Shown here piece by piece: positions 16,752 to 24,214 of a stretch of 51,849 nt of DNA. Positions within the stretch are counted from its first letter, which is position 1. Every line of letters begins with the position of its first letter. The DNA is from Cyclobacteriaceae bacterium (GTDB lineage: Bacteria; Bacteroidota; Bacteroidia; Cytophagales; Cyclobacteriaceae): positions 1-51,849 of the forward strand of contig JAEUUD010000002.1 of the NCBI GenBank assembly GCA_016787625.1. Reading direction: 5' to 3'. A program made the translations under genes and the position numbers. A model generated the notes under the pieces. It was not told the DNA's origin. It was given only the letters and a program-made list of their open reading frames with translations, and searched no databases.

Positions 16752-17693
16752 GTGAAAAAGGCAACCGTTGCTCTACTGATGTTTCTTGCTCTTGAAGGCT
16801 GGGCTCAGCAGGATCCCCAGTTTACACAGTTCATGTTCAATAATTTCTACTACAACCCTGCCTTCGCCGGCACCGACGGTGTGACCAAGGTCATGGCTAT
16901 TCACAGAACGCAGTGGCTTGGCTACTCACCAACATATGATGATGGTGGTGCTCCGACGACTCAAATCGTCAGTGGGCATACACCCGTGGCCATGTTGCGC
17001 GGCGGCGTTGGCGCTTACTTTGTCAATGACAACCTGGGAGCTGTCAGGAATATGGAGTTTCAAGGATCGTATGCCTACTACCTCAACGTCAAGAATGCAA
17101 GACTCAGCTTTGGCCTTCGCGCCGGCTTTATCAGTCAAACAGTAGACTTTGAAAAATTCAGGGCCATCGACCCCAACGATCCACTGCTTGCCAAGAAGGG
17201 TAAGGAATCACAAATGCGACCCGATCTGGCCGTCGGCGTGGCCCTTAGGAAAGAAAACTATTATGTCGGCATTGGCATGAACCACCTCACACAACCATCG
17301 TATGACTTTGGCCTGACGCAGAACAATCAACTGAAGAGGCACATGTATGTGACCGGCTCCTATTTCTATGACATGAACTTCGATGTACGGTTCCAGTTTG
17401 TCACTCTGGTGAAGACAGATTTTGTGAAAACCTCCTTCGATGTCGGGGCCTTGATGTACCTGAAAAACACCATGTGGGGAGGGCTGTCTTTCCGCCAATC
17501 TGACGCCCTCAGCCTGCTTCTTGGGTATAGTTTCCTGGATGACAAGTCCCTGAAGGTTGGCTACTCACTTGACTACGTTGTCAACGACCAGGACGCAAAA
17601 GAGGCAACCTCGCATGAATTCATGCTTTCCTACAGCCTGCCCGTAAGCACCAGCCGCAAAAAGGTCATCAGAACCCCCCGTTTTCGCTACTAA
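16752..17693 (+). CDS. porP: PorP/SprF-family type IX secretion outer-membrane protein
   Basis: 313 residues with a GTG start at 16752; signal peptide KKATVALLMFLALEGWAQ. The mature start QQDPQFTQFMFNNFYYNPAFAG is the unmistakable PorP/SprF signature, and the body is an amphipathic 14-strand-type barrel with NHLTQPSYDFG and LGYSFLDDKSLKVGYSLD segments. PorP-like proteins sit in the outer membrane, join the type IX system and help to anchor cargo or the PorK/N ring. Its position directly before gldKLMN matches the conserved order. An AT-rich hairpin (17692-17716) follows the gene and gldK seems to have its own promoter. Confidence 0.93.
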   Translation: MKKATVALLMFLALEGWAQQDPQFTQFMFNNFYYNPAFAGTDGVTKVMAIHRTQWLGYSPTYDDGGAPTTQIVSGHTPVAMLRGGVGAYFVNDNLGAVRNMEFQGSYAYYLNVKNARLSFGLRAGFISQTVDFEKFRAIDPNDPLLAKKGKESQMRPDLAVGVALRKENYYVGIGMNHLTQPSYDFGLTQNNQLKRHMYVTGSYFYDMNFDVRFQFVTLVKTDFVKTSFDVGALMYLKNTMWGGLSFRQSDALSLLLGYSFLDDKSLKVGYSLDYVVNDQDAKEATSHEFMLSYSLPVSTSRKKVIRTPRFRY

Positions 17694-17716
17694 ATCCAAA
17701 CATTTTTGGGTTTTTT
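17692..17716 (+). terminator. Weak rho-independent terminator after porP
   Basis: AAATCCAAA (17692-17700), loop CATT, TTTGGGTTT (17705-17713) form a 9-bp AT-rich stem with one T-G wobble that starts inside the porP stop codon, followed by three more T. It is A/U-rich and probably leaky, so porP and gldK may be partly coupled. Confidence 0.45.
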
Positions 17717-17722
17717 GAAGAT

Positions 17723-17751
17723 TTTGCGGAATTTGGGAACTCTTATTTTTG
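17723..17751 (+). promoter_or_regulatory. Candidate promoter of gldKLMN
   Basis: TTTG at 17723-17726, 17 bases, then TATTTTTG at 17744-17751, an exact TAnnTTTG -7 box with acceptable spacing. It lies 80 bases before the gldK ATG, giving an untranslated leader of about 70 bases. It follows the weak porP terminator directly, consistent with a separate gldKLMN transcript. Confidence 0.55.
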
Positions 17752-17830
17752 GCAAAACAGGCTAATGAAATAAATTTATGGTCCATTCGTTGGACTGAAA
17801 CCAGTAAAACGTGGACTTAATTACTCGACT

Positions 17831-18931
17831 ATGGATCTACAGGTAAAATCAAGAAGTCTTGGCTATCTCTCGTTGGCTGCACTTTCGCTTTCATTGGCGG
17901 GATGCGGGTTGCTGGGCCTCGGTGGAAAGAAGGGTGGGGGCGACCAGGGCGAACTTGTTGGCGTTCCTAACCGCGAAGGTTGGGTGATGACCATCCCTTA
18001 TGGCATGGTTCCAATTCCCGCAGGAACGTTTCACATGGGCCAGGCTGATGAAGATCCCGCTTCTACACAGATCAACTTCAATAAACAGGTGACCATCGGT
18101 CCATTCTTTATGGATGACACCGAGATTACCAATAATGAGTATCGTCAGTTCACCAACTTTTTCCTGGTTGACAACGGAACCATTGAAGGATTTGCCGCAG
18201 TAAGTGCCGAAGAGTTCAAGCAGAAATACTACCCCGATACCACGGTGTGGGTTCGTGATTTCTCTCACCACATGGGTGACCCTATCCAGGATTATTATTA
18301 CTGGCATCCAGGCTATGATATCTACCCGGTGGTAGGGATCAACTGGGATGCAGCTGTCTTCTTTGGAAAATGGAGAACGGCATACCTGAATGATTTCCGT
18401 AAGACGGTTGGCGAGTTTCCTATGCCTGAGTTCAGGCTCCCTTCTGAAGCAGAGTGGGAATATTCTGCTCGCGGAGGTCGCGACATGGCGAAATACCCTT
18501 GGGGTAATCCATATATCAGAAATTCAAAGGGTTGTATGCTGGCTAACTTCAAGCCCGGCCGCGGAAACTTCTACGATGACGGATTTGCATACACTTCTCC
18601 GATTCAGTCCTACTTCCCTAATGATTATGGACTGTTTGATACTTCAGGCAACGTTTCTGAGTGGTGCCTTGATGACTTCAATCCCGCTTCAGTACCTACT
18701 GTTTGGGACCTTAACCCTCAATATATAGACCCTCGTACGGATCCAGAGAACAAGAAATTCAATGCTAAAGTGCCACCTAAGAAAGTTGTCAGGGGTGGCT
18801 CATGGAAAGATGTGGCTTACTACCTCGAGACAGGTACCCGCACCTATGAATTCAAGGATTCATCCCGTGCCTACATTGGCTTCCGCTGCGCCATGACCCA
18901 CCTGGGTCGGTCATCAGGACGTGAATTTTAA
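17831..18931 (+). CDS. gldK: Gliding motility lipoprotein GldK
   Basis: 366 residues. A lipoprotein signal ends in SLSLAGCG with the lipidated cysteine at 25. The rest is a formylglycine-generating-enzyme-like (SUMF1) fold: PIPAGTFHMGQADEDP (about 57-72), FFMDDTEITNNEYRQF (about 94-109), FRLPSEAEWEYSARGG (about 200-215), YGLFDTSGNVSEW, and VVRGGSWKD before the terminal YIGFRC. GldK (PorK) is an outer-membrane lipoprotein that forms the large periplasmic ring of the type IX system with GldN. The FGE fold is structural here as far as is known. It starts a four-gene operon; the 75-base gap to gldL holds only an A-rich leader. Confidence 0.97.
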   Translation: MDLQVKSRSLGYLSLAALSLSLAGCGLLGLGGKKGGGDQGELVGVPNREGWVMTIPYGMVPIPAGTFHMGQADEDPASTQINFNKQVTIGPFFMDDTEITNNEYRQFTNFFLVDNGTIEGFAAVSAEEFKQKYYPDTTVWVRDFSHHMGDPIQDYYYWHPGYDIYPVVGINWDAAVFFGKWRTAYLNDFRKTVGEFPMPEFRLPSEAEWEYSARGGRDMAKYPWGNPYIRNSKGCMLANFKPGRGNFYDDGFAYTSPIQSYFPNDYGLFDTSGNVSEWCLDDFNPASVPTVWDLNPQYIDPRTDPENKKFNAKVPPKKVVRGGSWKDVAYYLETGTRTYEFKDSSRAYIGFRCAMTHLGRSSGREF

Positions 18932-19006
18932 TAATGGAAAACTCCTACTATCTTTAAAAAAAGCAATCTCACAATCAAGAACCTTAAACCTTAAACTCTA
19001 AATATC

Positions 19007-19834
19007 ATGGCTAAGAAAAAAGGCGGATTCATGCAATTGTTCTATGAAACCATTATGCCCAAGATTTATGGAATTGGAGCAGCAGTGGTTATCATCGGAG
19101 CACTCTTCAAAATTTTGCACTTACCCGGTGCAAACCTGATGTTGATGATTGGACTTTCCGTTGAAGCCGGGATTTTCTTCTTTAGTGCATTTGAACCGAA
19201 GCATGCAGAGATCGATTGGTCTAAGGTTTATCCGGAATTGGCAGAGGACTTTGAAGGCCCTGCAACTCAAACCGCCACACGCATCAGCAACCGCCCAACT
19301 GGAGATTCTCCATTGCTGAAGATTGATGAGATGCTGAAAACAGCCAAGGTTGATCAAAACCTCCTTGATAACCTCGGCAAAGGGTTGACGAACCTGGCGA
19401 CATCTACAACGCAAATGGGAAGCCTTTCCAATGCGGCTGTAGCAACGAATGAATATGCAAAGAATGTACAGGCTGCCTCAGCTTCATTGTCTGAGATGAA
19501 CAAGTCTTACGGAACAGCCATGAAGGCGGTATCAGCAATGGCTGATGCATCAAAAGATACAGGTGAGTATCACTCACAGGTTCAAAAAGTAACTAAGAAC
19601 CTTGCTGCACTCAACACCATTTATGAAATGGAATTGAAGGACGCTGATTCTCATGTGAAGAACATGAATAAGTTCTACGAATCACTGACGGGCGCAATGC
19701 AAGGCCTCACTTCTGTTGGCACAAACACCAGCAAGTTTACGTCTGAGCTTGGCAAACTGACTGACAACCTGACTTCCCTCAACAATGTTTACGGAAGCAT
19801 GCTGACAGCAATGAAAGGCTCGTCTCCAAAATAA
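19007..19834 (+). CDS. gldL: Gliding motility motor protein GldL
   Basis: 275 residues. Two adjoining membrane helices (about 20-38 and 42-62) contain GIGAAVVIIGALFKILHLPG and MLMIGLSVEAGIFFFSAFEP. The glutamate at 53 in the second helix corresponds to the essential protonatable residue known from the Flavobacterium GldL. The C-terminal two thirds are cytoplasmic and coiled, rich in Asn/Ser/Lys. A GldL5-GldM2 complex in the inner membrane uses the proton motive force to power type IX secretion and gliding. The neighbouring ATP synthase operon supplies no direct link. Very A-rich bases precede the ATG, as is usual for this phylum. Confidence 0.97.
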   Translation: MAKKKGGFMQLFYETIMPKIYGIGAAVVIIGALFKILHLPGANLMLMIGLSVEAGIFFFSAFEPKHAEIDWSKVYPELAEDFEGPATQTATRISNRPTGDSPLLKIDEMLKTAKVDQNLLDNLGKGLTNLATSTTQMGSLSNAAVATNEYAKNVQAASASLSEMNKSYGTAMKAVSAMADASKDTGEYHSQVQKVTKNLAALNTIYEMELKDADSHVKNMNKFYESLTGAMQGLTSVGTNTSKFTSELGKLTDNLTSLNNVYGSMLTAMKGSSPK

Positions 19835-19877
19835 TTCGGTGGGTTTAAGGGTTATTATAAAATAAACAGAAAAGACT

Positions 19878-21473
19878 ATGGCAGGAGGTGGCAAGGAAAC
19901 CCCGAGGCAAAAAATGATAGGCATGATGTATCTCGTGCTCACTGCGTTGTTGGCGCTCAACGTCAGCAGTGCGGTGCTTGAGAAATTCGCTATCATGAAT
20001 ACAACCCTGGAAGAATTGAAGCGCGAGAGCGGTGAAATCAACCTCAAGAAATTTGAGGCCATCAGGAGTTCTACCAGCCAGGACGCCAAGGTAATTGACG
20101 CCAAACAGCGTGCAGAAGAAATTCGCAAGTTGTCAGAGTCAAGCCTTCGTGTATTGGATTCAATCAAGGTTGTGCTTGGACAAGATCACGCCGGCAAACC
20201 TATGGTTGGTGATGAACTGGTTGGTAACACCAACATCTCTGAGGAGAAAATGCTCAACGACAAGTCAACCCTGGCGCCTGATTACGAAAAGATCCTGGTG
20301 ACGTTCCATACCCGTATTCAGGAATTGTCAGGAATGACTTTTCCTAAACTCAATAAGCGCGCTGTTGACTTTGAAGAATTGAAAAACGAGAAGGGTGAGG
20401 TTGAACACGCAGAGAAATCTTTCATCGAATTCTCATTTGAAGGTACGCCAACCATGGCGGCGATTACAGGCATCACCCAGATGCAGACTGAAATCCTGGA
20501 GTATGAGACCATCGCGCTCGACTCATTGGCTCAGGTTGCCGATGCGGTGAACATCAAGTTTGACAAGGTTGTACCCATGGTTATCGGACCTTCAGTCGTT
20601 GCGGCAGGTGCCAAATACGAAGGCCAGTTGTTTATGGCTGGTGCGGCTTCAGGAGTTACACCTGAGATGTTCAGGAACGGCGCTCCGCTGACAGTAACCA
20701 CTGATCCTCAGACCAACATCAAAATGGCAAAGGTTGAATTTGCGGCAACCGGAAGCACGTATGATGCAAATGGCATTTCAAAACAGTCATTTACTGCAGA
20801 AATCAGACCGGGCGCAGGCAAGGAACCTTTGATAAGAAAAATTGAGTACAGCGTGATTCGTCCAACCATTCGGATTACGAATGGTAACGCACCTAGCTTG
20901 TACATGAACTGCGGAAATTTCGTGAACATTGAAGTTCCTGCTCTGGGAGCCTCTTACAACCCAAGCTTTTCGGCGAAAGGTGCCACCATTGAAAAAGGTG
21001 ATAAGCCTGGCAAGGTGACCATCATTCCAAAGGAACGTAAGGTGGCAGTAACCGTATCCAACGGAGGCGCTGTCATCGGAACGGAGAACTTTGATGTGAA
21101 GCCCATTCCAAAGCCACGCTACGTAGCGAGAGGCAACGATGGAAAAGAAATTGACCTCAAGAATGGTGTTCGTGGAGCTGGCCTGAGTGGATTGCGTATT
21201 AACGCTGATGCTGAGGATAACTTCAAAGCGGAGGTTCCCAAGGATGCCGTTTACCGGATCAGAACCATGGAGGTTGTGCTTGCACGTGGTACTGCCCGTG
21301 TTGACCAGTTCAACGCAACATCGGAAAGCCTTGATCTGAACAAGTGGAAATCACAGTTCCGTCCCGGCGACCGTATCATCATCGACATCAAAAACGTAAC
21401 ACGTAACACCTTTACAGGAGAACAAGAACCTACAACGGTGGTATCAGGAATTATCACAATCCCTATTCAATAA
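19878..21473 (+). CDS. gldM: Gliding motility motor protein GldM
   Basis: 531 residues. The N-terminus GGGKETPRQKMIGMMYLVLT includes R10 and Y18, matching the arginine and tyrosine important in the Flavobacterium GldM motor helix. One membrane helix (about 15-35) is followed by a long periplasmic part: a helical D1 domain (to about 220), then three beta domains, ending in TVVSGIITIPIQ. GldM dimers span the periplasm and carry torque or motion from the GldLM motor to the GldK/GldN ring. The distance to gldL is 43 bases and to gldN 10 bases. Confidence 0.97.
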   Translation: MAGGGKETPRQKMIGMMYLVLTALLALNVSSAVLEKFAIMNTTLEELKRESGEINLKKFEAIRSSTSQDAKVIDAKQRAEEIRKLSESSLRVLDSIKVVLGQDHAGKPMVGDELVGNTNISEEKMLNDKSTLAPDYEKILVTFHTRIQELSGMTFPKLNKRAVDFEELKNEKGEVEHAEKSFIEFSFEGTPTMAAITGITQMQTEILEYETIALDSLAQVADAVNIKFDKVVPMVIGPSVVAAGAKYEGQLFMAGAASGVTPEMFRNGAPLTVTTDPQTNIKMAKVEFAATGSTYDANGISKQSFTAEIRPGAGKEPLIRKIEYSVIRPTIRITNGNAPSLYMNCGNFVNIEVPALGASYNPSFSAKGATIEKGDKPGKVTIIPKERKVAVTVSNGGAVIGTENFDVKPIPKPRYVARGNDGKEIDLKNGVRGAGLSGLRINADAEDNFKAEVPKDAVYRIRTMEVVLARGTARVDQFNATSESLDLNKWKSQFRPGDRIIIDIKNVTRNTFTGEQEPTTVVSGIITIPIQ

Positions 21474-21483
21474 ACAGCGAAGT

Positions 21484-22383
21484 ATGTTCAGGAGGAATTT
21501 CATCGTCGGGTTGGCTTTAGCTTTAATCAGCATCACTGCTTTTGCTCAGGAGGAGGAGGGACAGGTTAATCCTAATTCACTTCTCGTGATTCCAAAGTAT
21601 GAGCAACTGTATAAGGTGAGGGTTTGGAGGGTCATAGACCTCAGGGAAAAGCAGAACAAGGGTTTCTTCTCCCGTGGAAATGAAATCACCAAGCTGCTGC
21701 TAAAGGCTGTCAATTCAGGAGAGATTGCGGACATCTACAAGCGCGATTCGCTCACTGAGAAAATTTCCAAGGAAGAATTCAATGGCTTGATGGTAACACA
21801 AGCCGGCGAAACATTCCCTGCATGGCAGCCTGGCACTGATTATTATCAGGGTGATGCCGTTCAGTTTAACGGTAAGAACTATGAAGCAGCTGTCAACAGC
21901 AAAGGTAAGAACCCTGCTACATCCACCGATGACTGGCAGGTGACTACCCGCGGACAAGCCGTTCGCTATGAACCCAACGAAATTTTCCGCTTGACACTTC
22001 AGGAAGATGTGATTTTCGACAAGAGAAGGTCACGTTTGTATTATGATATGCTGGCGATGGAGTTTGCTGCATTCGACCAGAATACCGGTACATTCAAGTC
22101 GCTTGGCTGGTTTAAGTACAAGGATCTTGAGAAGATGTTTAGAAATCACACCAAGGATGCCATTTGGTTCAATCGCTATAACACAGCGGAGAACAAGAAC
22201 TATGCTGATGCATTCCTTCTTCGATTGTTCCACGGTGTGATTGATATGGTAGAAAATCCAGATAACGATCGCATCGCCGATACATACTCAGCCAATCAGC
22301 GCCCCTACAAGGAAGCGGTTTGGGCAATGGAATGGGAAGAAATGAAGATGATGGAAAAGGAACACAACCTCTGGGAATATTAA
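21484..22383 (+). CDS. gldN: Gliding motility protein GldN with a CBM5/12-like insert
   Basis: 299 residues with signal peptide RRNFIVGLALALISITAFAQ. The GldN core is clear: VRVWRVIDLREKQNKGFFSR, LLLKAVNSGEIADIY, IFRLTLQEDVIFDKRRSRLY and the end EAVWAMEWEEMKMMEKEHN. GldN (PorN) forms the periplasmic ring with GldK. Between the two halves (residues about 112-154, bases 21817-21945) lies a segment with the aromatic pattern of chitin-binding domain type 3: W114, Y120, G123-D124, the VQFNGKNYEA strand, P144 and W151. I do not know this insert from the described Flavobacterium or Porphyromonas proteins. A strong terminator follows the stop codon. Confidence 0.95.
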   Translation: MFRRNFIVGLALALISITAFAQEEEGQVNPNSLLVIPKYEQLYKVRVWRVIDLREKQNKGFFSRGNEITKLLLKAVNSGEIADIYKRDSLTEKISKEEFNGLMVTQAGETFPAWQPGTDYYQGDAVQFNGKNYEAAVNSKGKNPATSTDDWQVTTRGQAVRYEPNEIFRLTLQEDVIFDKRRSRLYYDMLAMEFAAFDQNTGTFKSLGWFKYKDLEKMFRNHTKDAIWFNRYNTAENKNYADAFLLRLFHGVIDMVENPDNDRIADTYSANQRPYKEAVWAMEWEEMKMMEKEHNLWEY

Positions 22384-22401
22384 TTGATTCCAGAAGGAGA
22401 G

Positions 22402-22429
22402 AAAGGGAGAGCTTAGCTCTCCCTTTTTT
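22402..22429 (+). terminator. Strong rho-independent terminator of gldKLMN
   Basis: AAAGGGAGAGC (22402-22412), loop TTA, GCTCTCCCTTT (22416-22426): an 11-bp perfect stem followed by a run that makes TTTTTT (22424-22429). The loop is the reverse complement of the uvrC stop codon, so the right arm is inside the uvrC coding sequence. On the minus strand the tail after the stem is TTTCTCT, giving weaker bidirectional action. Confidence 0.88.
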
Positions 22430-24209
22430 GTTTCCAGGCAAGAATATGTCGTGCCTTTGCGGGACCCACAACGGTTATTAAGTCCTCCTCAGTAGCCTCC
22501 AATACTTTCTTCAACGATTTGAACTTTGCCAGAAGGTCATTGGCGACCTTTCTGCCAATACCGGGAATATCTTCCAACTGAGTGGCGATGGTTTGCTTGC
22601 TTCTCTTGTGTCGGTGAAAGGTGATGGCAAAGCGGTGAGCTTCATCCCTGATCTGCTGGATAAGCAGCAACCCCATGGATTTCTTGTGAACGTGAAGGGG
22701 CACCGGATCTTCAGGATAGTAGATTTCTTCCAGTTTCTTGGCGATCCCAATGATGGGGATCTTCCCATATAACCCAAGGTGATTGAGGGCATCAACAGCG
22801 CTTTTCAATTGCCCCTTACCACCGTCAACAATGATGAGGTCAGGGAAGGCTGATCCTTCTTCCATCAGTCGCTGGTACCTCCTCCCGACAATCTCTTTCA
22901 TGGACGCGAAATCGTCAGCGCCTACAACGGTCTTGATGTTGAAATGCCGGTATCCTTTCTTATCAGGCTTGCCATCTACAAATCGAACCATGGAGGCCAC
23001 TGGGTTGGTTCCCTGGAGATTGGAATTATCAAAGCATTCGATAGCCTTGGGTAGCTCTTTTAGCTGCAGGTCTTTTTGCAGGGCTTCTATGGCCTGGATG
23101 TTCCTTGACTTATTCTCCTCACGAGCCAATTCCTTCTTGATTTTGAGGTGCATGGTGTTCTTGAGAGAGAGATCAACAAGTTGTTTTTTGTCTCCTATTT
23201 GAGGTATGATCGTTTCAAAGGCAGTGTCTGTGACCGATGGTTGAACGTTGCTAAAGACGACCGGGTTAAGGCTCCGGATATCCGCCCGGATCTGATGCAG
23301 AGCCAGCGCCAGAATGTCCTCATCAGGTTCGTCAAGCTTTTTCTTGACTTCAAGATTCCTTGAATAGATGACAGCGCCCTCTTTGACCTGCATGAAATTG
23401 ATGAAAGCGTCTTCACCTGTACTAAGAATGGTGATGACATCAATATCAGTGAGCCTCCTGTTTACTACTGTTGACTTAGCCTGAAACTTCTCGAGCAGTT
23501 CCAGCTTATGTTTGAAGTGGGCTGCCCGCTCATACTCGAGGGACTCGGCATGCTTGCGCATATTGTCCTGAAAGTACTTCTCTACAATACTGAGGTTGCC
23601 CTTGAGGATGTTTCTGGCTTGGGCTATTTCTTCCAGATAGGAGGCCTCGTCTTGCTTACCTTCACAGGGTCCCTTGCAGTTACCAAGATGGTATTCAAGG
23701 CAGACTTTGAATTTGCTCTTGCTGATATTGGACGGAGAGAGTAGCAGGTTGCACGTTCTGATGGAATATAGTTTCCGCGCCAGCTCGAGGACGCTTTTCA
23801 TAGAGACTACGCTGCTGTATGGCCCGAAGTACTCTCCCTGGTTAGGAAGATATTTTCTGGTGTAGATGATCCGCGGAAAAGGCTCCTTGAGGATACAGAG
23901 ATAAGGAAACGTCTTATCGTCTTTCAATAAAATGTTGTACTTCGGCTGATTTTGTTTGATGAAATTGTTTTCCATCAACAATGCATCAAACTCAGTGTTT
24001 GCCAGGGTTGATTCAATGTGATGGATCTCTGAAACGAGTTTTTCAGTTTTACGATGGTAGGTAGCCTGTTTGGTGAAATAACTGGAGACTCGTTTTTTCA
24101 GGCTTTTGGCCTTCCCAACATAGATGAGAATATTCTCCTTGTTATAGAACCGGTATATGCCCGGGGCATCGGGCAGGGATGCAACCCTGGCTTTAAGTGC
24201 ATCAGCCAT
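22413..24209 (-). CDS. uvrC: Excinuclease ABC subunit C
   Basis: 598 residues from the ATG at 24207-24209 (a TTG three codons earlier is unlikely). UvrC makes both incisions in nucleotide excision repair. The GIY-YIG nuclease is at 13-95 (PDAPGIYRFYNKENILIYVG then KAKSLKKRVSSYF). A UvrB-binding UVR segment lies near 200 (AESLEYERAAHFKHKLELLE). The RNase H-like nuclease starts at about 395 (IECFDNSNLQGTNPVASMVR, with D), and continues with IIVDGGKGQL and RDEAHRFAITFHR. A tandem helix-hairpin-helix DNA-binding end follows (LEDIPGIGRKVANDLLAKF and VVGPAKARHIL). It is the last gene of sprE-pbp1A-uvrC, 5 bases after pbp1A. Its last codons form part of the gldKLMN terminator. Confidence 0.97.
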   Translation of the reverse strand: MADALKARVASLPDAPGIYRFYNKENILIYVGKAKSLKKRVSSYFTKQATYHRKTEKLVSEIHHIESTLANTEFDALLMENNFIKQNQPKYNILLKDDKTFPYLCILKEPFPRIIYTRKYLPNQGEYFGPYSSVVSMKSVLELARKLYSIRTCNLLLSPSNISKSKFKVCLEYHLGNCKGPCEGKQDEASYLEEIAQARNILKGNLSIVEKYFQDNMRKHAESLEYERAAHFKHKLELLEKFQAKSTVVNRRLTDIDVITILSTGEDAFINFMQVKEGAVIYSRNLEVKKKLDEPDEDILALALHQIRADIRSLNPVVFSNVQPSVTDTAFETIIPQIGDKKQLVDLSLKNTMHLKIKKELAREENKSRNIQAIEALQKDLQLKELPKAIECFDNSNLQGTNPVASMVRFVDGKPDKKGYRHFNIKTVVGADDFASMKEIVGRRYQRLMEEGSAFPDLIIVDGGKGQLKSAVDALNHLGLYGKIPIIGIAKKLEEIYYPEDPVPLHVHKKSMGLLLIQQIRDEAHRFAITFHRHKRSKQTIATQLEDIPGIGRKVANDLLAKFKSLKKVLEATEEDLITVVGPAKARHILAWKQKRES

Positions 24210-24214
24210 TTGGC

